Shown here: piece after piece, positions 1 to 13,572 of the stretch
How the letters are laid out: each line of letters opens with the position of its first letter
How positions within the stretch are numbered: the first letter of the stretch is position 1
From: Rotaria macrura
Lineage: Eukaryota > Rotifera > Eurotatoria > Philodinida > Philodinidae
Reading direction: 5' to 3'
Assembly: GCA_900239685.1 (NCBI GenBank)
Contig: OENT01000099.1
Span: 124,001 to 188,000 of the forward strand
DNA: 64,000 nucleotides
Made by a program: the position numbers and the translations under genes
Notes under the pieces: generated by a model
What the model was told of the DNA's origin: nothing
Database searches by the model: none
Seen by the model: the letters and a program-made list of their open reading frames with translations, nothing else

Positions 1-1146
1 GAGAGAGAGAGAGAGAGCGAGAAAAAAAGCGTTGTCTTTCTCCTACGAGTTACAATGAGAAAAACAGAAATAGGGTACCGAGATGAATTGAATACATAAA
101 ATACATATATTATTCTTACGTGTTTTTCATGGTGTTCAATTTCTTGACGTAGATGCAGTTGATCGGTAATGACAATTAAAGCAGCTAGAAAAAAACAAAC
201 TTGATTAAAAACAAAAGTATTAGAGGATTTTTTATCCTCCGTAAGTCATGTGTGTCACGTATATTCAACAAATGTCAACAACATTAGATTGATAACTGAG
301 AGCAAAAATTGAAAGAACGAAATAAAAGAGAATATTAGTTCCCAAATGAATGAGAAAAGAATAAAGAAGACAATCAACAATGACGAGAAGAATGATCTTC
401 TTTTCGAAATGTATGTTTTTTTTCAAAAAAATTATCTTCTCTTGAGGCCAAGTGTCGTAATAAATGTTCGTTACACATCTATAGAAGTAGTAGGGCTTAA
501 TTGGATTTATTCTTTAGTTTCTTCTCGTCTCTTGTCGGTGTGTTGTCTTGGACCTTTGTGCACACACATCTATATGATGACAGTCAAATCAAAAAGCAAT
601 CTAACATATGGATGCCGTGTGGTTGCGAATCTGATCATTATTCTTTGTTACATAGTTTTTACTCATAAAAAAGATGGGGAAAAGATAGATAGAGATAAAG
701 TGTCAGAGAAGACAGGTTCAAATCAATAAATCTTTTTCCATTTTCATTGTCATTCTTATCAGCTACAATATGCATATCTGTTTCGAATTTTCCTATTCAA
801 ATCTATGGTAGCAGTGCACTAAAAGAAACAACTGCCAAAAAAAGGCCAGATTTACGATCAATTTGTTTCGTAAAAAATTTGCGCTTACAATATTTCTTTA
901 TTTACTAAAACTTCACCTTGACAATCTAATTATAATATTTACTAGCAGACATGGACTCTTATGTCTGTGTGCTCAATCTAACCAAGTAGAATTGATCACA
1001 GCAAACACGAAGAAGAACAAAGAAAGTAGTAGAGAAAAAGAAACGACAAGAAAACAGAACAACGAAAATAAAAGAGATTAAATCGTTGACGCGTATACTG
1101 TAACTAGAGAAGCTTGCTGTTGTAGTCTTTTCTGTTCGTATATCTT

Positions 1147-1168
1147 CACACACACACACACACACACC
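1147..1168. repeat. CA dinucleotide microsatellite
   Basis: An uninterrupted run of about eleven CA units within the low-complexity left end. No function is implied. Confidence 0.85.
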
Positions 1169-2562
1169 CTTACACACATCTATAATAAGAAGAAAAGAAG
1201 GAAACGTTTATGTCATTGAAGGATGCACGACGTCAGAGAAAGAATTCAACGAAGAAGTACAAAAGAAAATTTGAAAAGAAAGAAACGGTAAGAGAAAACT
1301 GTTTTCCATATAATCAGGTGGAAAACTTAGATTCTTTATCTTGTAATTGATACTTTACATAAAAAGCGTAGAAAAATAAACTATGCGAAGAACAAAATCG
1401 ACTTCGGAGGCCTGCACGCATAGAAGAGCAAGCACAAAACGTAAATAATCAACGGAAGAACATCATCACATCTTTATGATCATCTCTAATCTGAAAAAAA
1501 ACTGAATATAAAAGGCAGATGACGAACAAACACACACACGCACATATATATATATATATATTTTTCAAGAAAAAGGAAAAAACTTATAATTTTTCAAAGA
1601 AAATATCTAAAATGCAACGAAGAAGAAGAAGATCGTGAATGACAGGAAGACCGGTAAACGTCTATCGTCACCCAAGCCAACACACAATGTGTTAAACATA
1701 TAGATGAAAGATCTTTACGTATCTGTATGCAAGACGATGACTGAAAATGGCAAATAACAGCACGATTAATGTCAAATGATGATGCCTGGTAGCAGCTCGT
1801 CGTGCTTGACACGCACTTTAATAGCGCGCTGATAGACGGGAAAACTGCATATATTTAGCAATGTTAATAGAAACAGTAAAAAGAAACAAGAAAATAAACA
1901 GCATGAAAAAAAATCTTGTACGAATCTAACACTATTATTGTAAGAGACAGACAAGAAGAAAAACTTATAGTGAGACGAACGTTTGGGAATAATACCAGCC
2001 GTTAGACATATGGAATATTCGTTCTCCGACATCATTAAATAAAACGACGAGACAATAAGGCTGATTCAATACAAAACATCTCTATCTATGTTACATGCAC
2101 AGAATTTCTATCTTACTCACTTGAGTATATGTGGCCGTCTAATATTACGTAAGAACTTTTCCTATTTTCATTTCCCTTCGTGTAAACTATAATTATTTTT
2201 TGGTATGCCGACTGTGTATGTGTACTTGTATTTGTATGAAGCAACTTGGACAACAACGACAATCATGAATATGATGAAGAAGAACGAGAAGGAGAAAAAT
2301 AAGAAGCAGCGAAGTATTTCATTAAGATTGAGATTGCTTTTTTCTTCACTTGCAGTTGCTACGAGTACTAGTACTACTTCTACTACTGTAGTTGTCAGCT
2401 TTGTCTTGTCTCTCTACTTCAATATTCATCCTCTCAAACACATGTTTCACTTGTCTAAATATAATGCAAGCAGTAGAACTACATACTAATGATTGGGATA
2501 GGCAGAGCGATGTAAAAGAATTCTTTTCGCTCTTCTTTCTATTTTACTTGCTTCTCTGCTTT

Positions 2563-2582
2563 CTCTCTCTCTCTCTCTCTCT
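2563..2582. repeat. CT dinucleotide microsatellite
   Basis: About ten CT units in a longer pyrimidine-rich tract (roughly 2520-2620). A second CT tract sits near 2967-2981. Confidence 0.85.
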
Positions 2583-3883
2583 CACTCTTTTTTCCTTTTC
2601 ATTTTCCATTTTTCCTCATTGCCTTATTGTGCTATGGACGGTCGCAAATTGTAACAAAAAAAAAAGAATAGCGCATGACAGAGCAGAGTGTTGAGAGAGT
2701 CGCTTTGAAGGAGAGGCAAAAGATGAAGTTTCCTTTGTTCATCAATAAAAAACGCTTTTTTCGCTGTTTTCTCTCCTAGTCTTCTTCTATTCTTGCATAT
2801 TACTACTTCTCCTGCTCCTGCTGCTACTACTTCTGCTGCCGTCTCTCCCTTCCACACTGCCTTGGTCGCGAACAAGTAATGGAAGAAAGAGTGCGATAAA
2901 GCGTCTAAGCTATTTCCCGTGTTGTTTCAAAGATCAATTTCGCTTTTATTTCCTCTTCTTTCTCTCTGTCTCTCTCTCTCTCTTATCTGTTGCCTCTCTT
3001 TCCAAGTCTGTTTTTGTTTTGTATTATTAAATGAACGTGATATATTAGTTCACTAAAACAACTTACTATTTGACAGAAAGAATATGGTATTAACATCAGT
3101 TAAAATATTTCAATTACGGCAATTCAGATGAGCAGTATTCCGTTTTTTATCTTCACGACAAGTGGAGATTTATGAAGTCAAAGATATAAAAACATGAAAT
3201 ATTATTAAACTTATTATAATAGAGAATCGTTAAGAACACTTCGGTAACAGTTGGTAGAACCAGCTAATCAAATTAAAATTTTTTTTTGCAATAACAGCAA
3301 TATTCTTTCGCTCACATGATGCGTATAATGCGATCGCGTGTATTTACCTAGCATCTCTTTGTTATCATTCTGTAAAATCTAATTGATGTCAAGAATTTCA
3401 AAATCAATTAAGATATGTTTCTAATTTCGTTTTTTTGTTTACTATAGAAAAATGCTACTTAGTATGTATAGATAACATTAAATGACGATTGTGCAATCGT
3501 TGTCACATAAACAATATCAGTTGAAAATAACATCATATAACAAGAAATGACATATCACATGATAACATACTATAAATTTTCAAAACTAGCATCGCTTCAT
3601 CGACATAAATACGCAATATTTACCTTCAGTACATTTTCTGTACTAAAACAAATTGTTGATAAATATGAGATATCTTAAATGGATTCATCATCCGCAAAAT
3701 TTTCATCTTTATATATATATATATCTTATCAAGATGTGATACACATTCTTATTTTTGGACCTTGATGTAGCTTGAAAAATATCTCTAATTTACAAACTAA
3801 AACTTAGTGAAGTCATATCAATAGTACGAATGATAGGCTTCAATATTAAAATAATAATATATCAACATATACACATAACATCT

Positions 3884-4301
3884 TGAGATGTTGATGTATG
3901 GGAGAAGATTCGAGTGTTATGTCGTCGTTTCTATGAAAAAGCGTCAGCAATTATTTTTGTTGTCTATTCAAATAGTCTTAAAAGAATCAACGATGCATGT
4001 CAAGAACTAAATGAAATGACAAACGAACAACTACTCAAAAGTTTACCTATTCTTATCTTTGTGAATAAGCAAGATTTGCACAATTCTTTAAGACTTGATG
4101 GAATGAAACAAAAAAAAAAGACTTAATCTATCAAAATTAGAGGATATGCGAATAATATGACATTTACAAGCATCATCAACTATTGATAGAGAAGGTATTT
4201 ATGACGGTTTAGATTTGTTATTAGCAATAATAAAATCAAAAACTAATCTTGCACAACCCATATGGAAAACAATCGATGATTCGAAAAAAAATAACACGTA
4301 A
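3884..4301 (+). pseudogene. Decayed ARF/ARL-type small GTPase fragment
   Basis: The translation matches the second half of an ARF-family GTPase. It runs from the region after the interswitch (DV..WEKIRVL, for the family's DVGGQDKIRPL) through FVVYSNSLKRI and the guanine-specificity motif NKQD (FVNKQDL) to a C-terminal segment close to the family's ATSGDGLYEGL (here ASSTIDREGIYDGLDLL). The N-terminal half with the P-loop is absent. Two positions where ARF proteins carry tryptophan are TGA codons (3884-3886 and 4158-4160), a reading-frame change falls in the A-run near 4108-4118, and the Gly-Gly of the DVGGQ motif is lost. No introns interrupt it, so it could be a retrocopy or a single exon remnant. 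In normal ARFs this protein recruits coats to membranes; this copy cannot encode a working GTPase. Family call is strong, member unclear. Confidence 0.8.
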
Positions 4302-4402
4302 TCTTTTATCTTTATAGAATTCAATGAATGTCAAATCATTAATGAACAAATTTATCTAATCTTTCCCATGTAAGAATATGTTTCTGTTGACGTCAAAGCA
4401 GT

Positions 4403-4955
4403 CTAAATTATAATATAATAATGAACGTTTGCTGTGTTAAAAATAAGCTTTGGTTGGTCTAGAAATATAATTAGAAACGAAAAATAGTGAATGAAATTGT
4501 ATGTCTCTAAATCTATCAATGTATCATAAACAGACCTTTCATGAAATCCTTGAGCTGGTTGAATACCATCATGTTGTGTTAAACGTGTATGAAATCTTTC
4601 TTCTTCATTTGGCGGAACAAATACATTCATTTTCTGATGAAAAACAAAAACATTGAACATACTGAAAAGTTTATTGTTAATTTGAGGAATTTACTTGTAT
4701 TTCATAAGTTGTCGGTTGTTGCCCTTCAATATGTACTGGTATTTGTCTGTTACCAGCCTGTTTATCAGTTAAAATATAACTTTCATTACGAATGAGTATA
4801 CGTTTTTTATTACGATGCCATAGAAAACATAAAACAAGCAAAGCAATAAGAGATGCGACTGTAATCAAAATTGCTGTGACAAGCAATAAAATCCAAGGAA
4901 CATCAATTGATTTAAATACTGGAGCACTATATGAAATTGACTCCACACTACCCAT
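4403..4955 (-). CDS. Small single-pass membrane protein, unrecognised
   Basis: Two exons, 4695-4955 and 4403-4633, join in phase across a 61-nt GT-AG intron to give about 163 residues. A strong hydrophobic segment (about residues 20-47, PWILLLVTAILITV onward) is followed by a basic stop-transfer cluster (HRNKKR), which predicts a membrane anchor with a cytoplasmic C-terminal tail of about 110 residues. There is no cleavable signal peptide at the chosen ATG. The frame stays open upstream of that ATG to a possible acceptor near 4992, so this may be only the last exons of a larger extracellular receptor or adhesion protein. The very end of the reading frame is hydrophobic and AT-rich and could be misassigned. 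I do not recognise the family. Confidence 0.55.
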
Positions 4956-5433
4956 GTAGAATAGTTTGAATAAAGAAAATGAAATTTCTAAATAGATATA
5001 TGTATATATTGAAATTCATGTTCATATGAATTATTATTCTTACGTTTGTCGTCGTTAATAATCTCTTCAGAGATAGTTTTTTTTTTTAATAAAACTTGTC
5101 AAATGAATATATGAATCAAGAAAGAACTTTATATTTTAGAGACATTTTTACTTTTATTCTTCGTGTGCATAATTCAATTACTAACAGTGAATGACATACA
5201 AAAGTTGTCTAATCCCTATGCTAGTCTCTATGTACAGGTAAACTTATGTGGGTATACCAAAGAACGAGAACAAGGTAAATAGATGTATAATGCAACATAT
5301 TGATTGATTCATTTTTCTTCTCGCAAAACAAACTGTCTTCTCTCTTATAATATTTATTTGTAAATCAAAGAAAAGACTGACTATAACATTTTAAAACGAA
5401 AAACCAAGTATTACTACAATTTAATTATTGTTT
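4956..5433. other. Intergenic spacer between two minus-strand genes
   Basis: AT-rich DNA without a convincing coding exon. A plausible donor (near 5044) and acceptor (near 4992) on the minus strand could splice a 5' exon onto the membrane-protein gene, but that exon shows no start codon. Otherwise nothing is seen. Confidence 0.4.
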
Positions 5434-6374
5434 TTATTTTTTCTTCAGTCGTTCAGCTAATTGATTATAAATAAATGCTGATGATGTTGCTGATGATTGT
5501 ACTTGAGCATAATTTAACTGCGGCATATTTTTTGCTTTTAATTGAATTTGTTCCGATGCATTAATATCCATTGCATATTGTTCTGACGACATTTTATGTC
5601 GTTCATCACGGGTTTCTGAACGTTGTAAATAAAAATGTGATATCATGTGTATAACATTGCCTTCACCACAGTCGAACGTAATAAGTACAGGATACGAATT
5701 ATATTTCTTATTTAAATCATCTGATTTAATTAAAACACGTACGCGTTGTTGATCAATAATTTCAATAGGATAAGACGATGATTCAAGCCACCATTGTGGA
5801 TCAACATGTTGTGCAGCTGGTAAAAATCCAGCTACAATGGGATTTGTTGGATCATTGACTTGTATTCCGACAACTTCATCACCAGTCACTTGGCCAGTGT
5901 GTCGCACAAACTATGGTGTAGAAGAAAAAAATTATATTAGAATCTTCTAGATGTCAAATATGTCTACAGTCAGCTTACTTCACTGAATGCAACTTCAAGA
6001 ACATTTTTTAACGCCCAATCCGTTGTTATAAGTTGACCACCATCGTTAACAAACTGACGTAAACGATGTGCAGCATCAGCTGGAAATGAACTGGCACAAT
6101 TAATGTAAACTGTTTGATCGTTTGGACGTAACGGATATGTTAATAGTTCATGTTGTTGTACAGTTTTGAATGGAATTTTAAGATTTCCAAGAACTTGATG
6201 TATATGATCATATGTACCGGGAACAACAATTACAGTATCATCTTCTATTCCATCAATAAGTTGTCTATCTTCAGCTGACAATTGTTCCCGAGCCATTGCT
6301 GAACCGAGTTCATATGCATCAGACATATCGTCTTTCGAAACAACATTCTGTTGAGTTGTATACGAATCTGCCAT
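5434..6374 (-). CDS. Protein with ThuA/DUF4350-like amidotransferase fold, probable
   Basis: Two exons, 5979-6374 and 5434-5910, join in phase 0 across a 68-nt GT-AG intron and encode 290 residues. The start is the ATG at 6374, preceded by AT-rich noncoding DNA. From about residue 45 the pattern is an alternating alpha/beta domain: TVIVVPGTYDHIHQVL, then VYINCASSF, then LRQFVNDGGQLITTDWAL, then NPIVAGF. This resembles the class I glutamine amidotransferase-like fold seen in DUF4350 and ThuA proteins, where an 'asset stripped by an obligate Gly-Gly strand' geometry replaces enzyme chemistry. No Cys-His-Glu triad is evident, so a non-enzymatic or altered role is likely. The C-terminal 50 residues are polar and low in structure. 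Fold assignment is inference from strand patterning; the function is unknown. Such families are commoner in bacteria, so transfer is possible. Confidence 0.7.
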
Positions 6375-9300
6375 AGATTATTATTCAATTTATCTTCGCT
6401 TGTATAGTACAGTTGGTTATGAATGCAATGCAACTGATACGAGTAATAACATGTCTAAATATATATATATATATATTTAGAAAGGAAATATATGATTCAT
6501 CCTGAGTCATATAACATCTTATGAAATTTTCATCAGCTATGCATTGACAAACATTGGGTTTTTTCATTGTGTTTCGTTTTTATTGGTTTACGGTGATAGG
6601 CAGAAAAAAAATACTAGCCGAAAACAGATTTTTCTATGAATAAGCAGAAACTAAAACACTGGAAGTGAAGAATGTAAGAAAAGATTCTTTCATCTCTCAT
6701 GCAAATATTGAGTAAGGTTTTTCCTTTATGAAATTACAGAATAAACGTAGCTCTCTAATTGTGATTAAACCTTTCAATCCCGTATGTCATCTCGTAGATG
6801 ACATGTAGAACGAAAAAGAAATATTTTGCGTTCTTTCGTCTTGTTCGACATCGAGAATCATATGATATATTCAAAGGAAAATCACGTCGCATGACTAGGA
6901 AGAACGAATCTGTATGTCGAAAACATGTTTTAGATAACTGAACGCAAGAAACACATATGTTTTAAATAGCTGAACGCAAGAGAGAGAGATTGAAATATCT
7001 GTTTTCATGTTTCTATAGAACGCAAGAAAATGTCGGGATTGAAAGGGTTAAAGATCGAAACAATTCATAGGTTTCGATAATATGATTGAGAGTGCAGAAA
7101 TGTGTGATTTTTGGTTGCAATTAAGACCAAATCGAAATACTACATTTCTTCTCAACAAAATTCAATGGTATTCCGTGATTTAGTGCAAAACGCAAAGAAA
7201 AACGACGTCTTTCTTTCGCCAGATTCGTACAAATTTTTCTTTTTTTTTCTAAATCAAGAGTGTTGATTCATCACGAGACTTTACATATTGTTGTGTAAGT
7301 ACTGAACCGACATGACAAGCTCCTTATCATATATCTGACGTCTGAAATTTGAGAAGCAAAGACACAATAGAGAAAAGATTGCCAAGTTACTTATATTTTC
7401 TTATTTGACAAGAACAAGTGAAAATTTAATTTTCTTTTTTGAAAAAGATGCATGTAGACTGATGTTTAATATTTCATAATAAACTTCAAAGTGTATATTA
7501 TCTAAATTGACATAAAGAGGCTTTTAGAAAAATTCTTGTTTTTTTTCTGGAGTAAAATATAAGTGATCATTTGAATGGTCGAATAAATAATGAGAAATAA
7601 AAGAGCAAGACATCTTTCAATTATCATAAGTTTAAATGTTTTTTTAAACTCATCGAAATTAATGGACTAATTTCATGTATTAGAAACAGAAAACTATTAA
7701 CAATATTCGTATGTAAACTGATTTACAAATATACAAAAAAGAAATATAATTATGGATGCCAATTAGATTGAATAAATAGAGATCTTAGCTACTTCTCTGT
7801 CTATGAATCATTCGTTGATGTTGTATGCTCATACGGATATCATTAATAGAGAATATGTCTAATTCTCTATTGATATTGAAAGTGGTGATTCGTTGGATCG
7901 ATTTCTTTTCCTAAATTAATCGTATTTAATGTTTCCGCAAATACATTGTGTAAAGAAATGATGAATCAAATTAAATGACGAAGAATCGATTACAGAACTC
8001 TGTCGAATTATGATTGTTTAATCTTTTATTCAAATGGAAAGTTTCTGTTCTAAGTAATAAAAGATATTATTTATTATCTATCGAATCAATCATCCTACAG
8101 ACGTCAAACTGCCTGTCATGTATTCCGTTTCAAAGAGCATTTGTTACTAATGAATAGAAATAATCGAGCAATTGATTCGTCTGTAACATTTCTCGTATCT
8201 TGATCTTATTATCTCACTTTGATATTCTTGTTTGAATATGCACTTTTATTCAGTAACTATGATTTTTCCTAACAAATATTAGTTAAGTATTCACATTGGC
8301 GTCTGTGTAAACGAAATGACGATCAGTTTTCATTGTGAATTCTAATTAGTCGAAGCGTTTAGCATCGATAACCAAGAGGAACATATTAATTTACTCTAAG
8401 GAGTACTAAGCACGATAACAAAATTGATAAAAACCTAAATGAACACGTTTCTATTCATAATAGAAACGAACGATAACACTATATCAAAACAAGTAGTACA
8501 TATCGGCATGGCTACGGCTCAGCACTTTCGTATGGAGAGGGTTTAAAATTGAAAAGTGAGGGAGACCGTCCCGAAAATCGAAAGTGCACTATCGATAGAT
8601 TGATTGTCAAACTTGTTGCCAACTATAAGAGCAGTGATACAAACTCTGATTTTTCTCCGGCAGATGTTAACATAAATACCTGTTCAGAAGTTTCATCCAA
8701 CCAAAAGGTACAGCTCTTTTTACGTTTTTACATTGTATTTTCGTATGAAAAATAGTTAGAAGTTTTTATGAGATTTTATTGTAAAAATAAAACTAACCTA
8801 TTGTAAAAATAAAACTGTTATTATGGTGCTAATGTATTGGACAAAAGACGGATTTTATCTTTAAATTTTAATACGGTAAGTCAAGAAACCTTCTTCTGTC
8901 TAAATTAAAGAAAATATGGAATTCCGTAACAGAATGAAATTCTCTAACGAGTGAAATTTAAAGTGTCATTTATTCGGGGAAGCAAAGATGGATCAGAAAC
9001 GACCTGATATTCAAATAAGGTGTTAGAAGCTCAACAACTTTTGAGTGCAACGTTCATTTGATTGGTTTGGTCCCGTTTCATCGACAAGTTATGGATAATT
9101 AATTAATTTTGCATTTTTATTGACAGAATTAGTTTTCTTTTTTCATCGGCACTTTAGGCAAGACTAATTGAGACAAAAAAATACATTAGAGAAGACAAGA
9201 GAAACATAAGAAAATAATTTTATCCCCAATACGTAGTTGTATTGTGGATACGATCACACGCATAGCGATATTCATCATACAATAAACATCTATTTCCTTT

Positions 9301-12300
9301 GATAGTTTCAATGATCGAAAACATTTTAATGAAATATATCTAGGTCAACAAGCTACATACGTATGTATATATATATATGCACCGAGAAACAAAAGCATTA
9401 AATTTCTTTGTTGTTGTCCTTATGAGTAATCTCATGTAGAAAGAATAGTCGAATCCACTAGTCAAAAGAATTTTACTAGCCTTTCTGTGTATTATTTAAT
9501 TCGTTCATATAGGCATGACTGGCTGTTATCATTGTTTAGCTTATTTCATTGTATTCAGCAACATTACTTCAGTGCAATTCTGAAATCATTAATGAATAAA
9601 GTATCGATGAAACGGGAAGATAACACTTGAATTCTTCGCTCTTTCTGGTAATAATGATTTTCTCCTAGTCATTCTAAAAATATAAAATTTTATTTTTGAA
9701 ATCCCGGAACAGTTACCACTTTTGGGATAACTCTGTTGCAGCCGAAGAGAAATCAATGAAATTTTTATTGATGATAGATTTAAACAAGATTTATTTGTGA
9801 TAAAAATTTCCGAAAATTTGTTTATATTACAAAGAAGCTGCAAAGGCTAAAATTTGAAAAAATGAAATTCCGTAATGTTTGACCGTGCCAATATATGTTA
9901 GATCACATGTTTTTTTCTAGACAAATTCATTATCTTCAATCGAGAAAATAAATAAATAAAAGTTACTGATCTGACAGTTTTTTTACTCACATATTTGTTT
10001 TCTATCTATTCATAAATTCAGTACCGTGATCTGCAAGTGATATTATACCATTGTATAATCACAAGTCATCTCTGAATATATTATAAAATGAACTCATCGT
10101 TAATCTGATTTGAAGATGAAAAGATTCTAGTATTTGTTCGATTTAATTCATAAGTTTTTAATTAATAGAACGACAAAATTCAATTATATTTCGTCGCATA
10201 ATAATTGCAATGAAAATCGTACCTACTTGATGGCGTTTCAGCAAACTAAATTATCTTCATCACATCTATAAAGAGTTGCCACCCATTGTTAGAGCACTTC
10301 TATGAATCTTTTAATGACCAATCGACAAAAGTAACGAACATCGTTCCGTGCTCATTCTCATGATTCTAGAGGTGGGTAAATTGGCATCATCTTTTTGTGC
10401 ATCCATTAATTCAGTATAGACGTGAAAATTTTACAAAACAGAATTTTGTGATTAAATCTTGCTAATAGACTACGGTAATAATCTTTAAAATGTTCTGAAA
10501 TTTTCAATGGACATAAAATATGATCCATCTTCTGCTTTATGTAATAGATCATTTTGCGTTTCAACTTGACTTACTCTAAGTCGACGTTGTTGTTGATATA
10601 TCAACTCAAAGACCAAACATGAACTCAGATGAGTCAACTGATGATGCAATTAACCGGTTCTATTTGGATCTAACAATAGTATGGCTTATTTTCTTATTAC
10701 AAGAAAATCGTATTAGAATAAGAAATTAATACGGGATCTACGAAAAACTTGTCTTGAGAAGTGATGAAGTTACTGGAAGAAAGTATTAGTTGATATGGTT
10801 GATTTTTCGCTGCATCTCTTTCAAATGTCATGAATTCCATTTAATCAAAAAACAAATCGAAGAAATCATTTACTGCAATATAAAAAAAGGTTTCGTTTTG
10901 GATGTATTGTGCTTAGATATGTGAAGAATTAATTAAAATAGTTTCAACTACCGTATTAGAGCCAAGAAAGAAACTACAGTGATTCGAACAAACATCCAAG
11001 ACTTGTGACATTCATAGTCATTTCACTATTCAAGTGAGGTTTCTTTGACGTCAGTATTTAATTTCTGGTTGTCATAATAATATCTTGTTGTATAAAATGA
11101 AAAATCCCTTGACTATGGGACATATAAATTATATGATCAAGAGCATAATAGACAGGTACAAAAATCACCAGAACCCGAACTCACACTTGAAGTACAATAT
11201 TCTATTATTAGAAGTAGATCGTTTTGTTAATTAGAACAAAAAGTCGAAAGAATATAATCTAAAGTATAGTGTGTCGTCATTTTAGTAAATGAAAAAACAA
11301 TTCTAGACGATCTACTCTGTATGTTATGCAACTTAATTATTGATCTGCCCAAGCCTGACGAACTAACTAATAATAACATAGTTGTAAGGTTTCTAAAACT
11401 AAATTATGAATTATCTAAAGTGTTGTAAATAATTAAATCAAAATATATTGATAGCTTTCCATCAGAGTTAAAAAGATTATAGCGACGAAATACAATTTAA
11501 AAATGAGGCAACTTGATCGAAATTTCTCCTTGAATAAAAATGATCTGCAGCCTGCCATGCTGCTGCTGTAACCTGCAAAGCTCTAATCACTCGTATGCAA
11601 TTGTTGAATAAATTCAACATTAGAAAACAGTAGAATTATCGTTGAATGAAAATTACCATGATCAGTTCCAAATAAATATATGATTCCTTTGAAAATAAAC
11701 TCATTTAGTGTTTAAACTACCTTTCAGATAAGTTACCAAAATAGTTAGATCTGTTTTGACACATCAAAACATTTCACTAGAATGAGAATATGTCAGAAAA
11801 AGAATGTCTTCAACTTTCATATAAATGTAGAAAATTTTAAGTAGGGATTCCGTTATAATCACCGTATTAAACTCAAAAACTATGACAGAAGCTAATTAAG
11901 ACGTGTGATAGATCTTTAAAAAATGAGGGTTGTAATTATGTGATCAACTTTTAAAAAAGCTTATTTACTAACAGAAAAAGTCAGGCAACAACAACGATGA
12001 TAAATTCTGCTCTTCGTTAATTGAGAAAGACATTTCTTAAGCAACAGTTCAATGTCAAATAAAAATAAGCTCGCAGGCAAAAGTATAATGTTCTCGTATA
12101 TTATTAATATAGTTTCGCGAGATGGTTATATTCGTTTCGCCTAACTCTGTTGTTTCGATTTGCTAATATCGCTATCACTGGGTGATAACTCGAATACGCA
12201 ATTATTGGAAGTCGCTCTTAACATAAAAATGAACAGACATTGAAATCACGATCTAGAACGAAGCGTTGCATGAGTGAGAAATGGAAAATAGCAACGATCA

Positions 12301-13572
12301 AGTTTCTTTTTCACTAAATATCTAGGAAAATCAGTTTCTTTTTTCAATGTTCACTCGAAATTTGAAAGCAAAAAAATAGTTCGAATCAAGACAATTCATG
12401 AAATCATAATTATGAGAAAAATCTTCTTGTTTTGTATCTACTATTGTGGGTCTCATCCTTTTGATTGACTAAGTATTGTCGTTTAGAACATAGGAATTCT
12501 AAGTAGAAGTCTAAAATTAGTAAAACGGAAGGTACAGTTTGATCCATGCGAGCTGAGAATTTTTTGACCTTGGTTCCGATTCCGGTCGTAGTAAAATATT
12601 TTCTTTTCTTCGCTCGCAGTACCTTGCATGTCTTTAGATGTATTGTATCAGATATAATAGTATGACACGGCAAGATAAACATATTGTTCACAAAGAGTGA
12701 AGATTTTTTTTCTTTTTTCACCTTACTAATTAAATGTGTCTATTGAAATAACACGCATATCCACGATGCCATAAAATATGATGAAGAAGTGAGTACAAGC
12801 GTAAAGACACTTTCTGATGGAGGCAATGCCATTTTGAAGCCTACTGTCGAGTAATTAATAGCATAGTCGAGATTGATTTGATTGTTTTCCACCTTTAATA
12901 TGTATTAACTAAATGGCAGGCTTTCGAAACCTAATAATTGTTTCACAATATTTCACTCACAAATATTCAGCATTTGTAATTATCTGCTATGTACGCATGA
13001 GCAAATTTTGTTGATTTATAAACATTATCAGCAATGAAACTCTTGGTATTTGTTATGACAAATTTTGAAGTTCGAAATCGATCTTCTGCATATTCAAAGT
13101 TAGATCGTAGCTTTAAGATTTCGTCAAATTTTCGATGGTGTTTACGGTAGAAAAAAGGACCATTGTGAAATTTTCAATCAACAGTTGATGTTCATCACTT
13201 AGAGACGATCTTGACCGAAAAGTTCCTGTATGTTGGAAAATACAATGACTGCACTGATTCCTGGCTTATTTGTGTTTTTCAAAAAGTAGTTTTTTCTTGT
13301 TTTAAATAACTAGAAGAAACATCTAAGTTTATTATGCGCACATATGAAAAATCATGACGATACAACAAGAAATCACTATTAAATTATATCCTTACTCTTC
13401 TAAATGATTTTCTTTCTTCGAATTTATTGTTTTCAAAAAAAGAAGTAGGTGAATGGATGAATAAACTACATACAGAAGAGGGTACAGATCCATATATATA
13501 TGTATATTTTTTTAATTTGTCTTTTAAAATAAACTGGTAAAATTAGTTGTGTCCTTTATGTTTATAATCTTT
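6375..13572. other. 7.2 kb gene-poor region
   Basis: No gene can be supported across this stretch. It holds AT-rich DNA, a TA run at about 6459-6478, a near tandem duplication of a 19-nt unit at about 8777-8815 and small perfect hairpins at about 8449-8471 and 7845-7872. Between about 10.6 and 12.1 kb, several short frames look like eroded coding sequence (for example 11296-11427), but none is recognisable. It may hold decayed genes. Confidence 0.5.

Larger units (their letters stand above)
1..3883. other. Gene-free low-complexity region
   Basis: I see no supportable gene here. Short open frames exist, but they have repetitive composition, no recognisable domain and no convincing splice partners. 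The plus strand is purine-rich (AG, GAA, AAG runs) up to about 2.3 kb and pyrimidine-rich (CT, TTC runs) from about 2.5 to 3.0 kb. Microsatellites include GA at 1-18, CA at about 1147-1167, TA at about 1544-1561, CT at 2563-2582 and TA at about 3709-3724. It could be an intergenic spacer or untranslated transcribed sequence. Confidence 0.6.

Noticed and set aside
346-729. 127-codon open frame at the left end
   Set aside because: Low-complexity, purine-rich composition, no domain, no splice context and no homologous pattern; likely chance in skewed DNA.
2205-2875. Overlapping open frames on both strands
   Set aside because: They arise from CT/GA-type repeats that stay open in several frames at once.
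8549-8755. 68-codon plus-strand frame
   Set aside because: Reads somewhat like protein but has no recognisable domain, and no partner exon with matching phase was found.
12410-12721. 103-codon minus-strand frame in the gene-poor region
   Set aside because: No family, no splice partners, composition like the flanking DNA.
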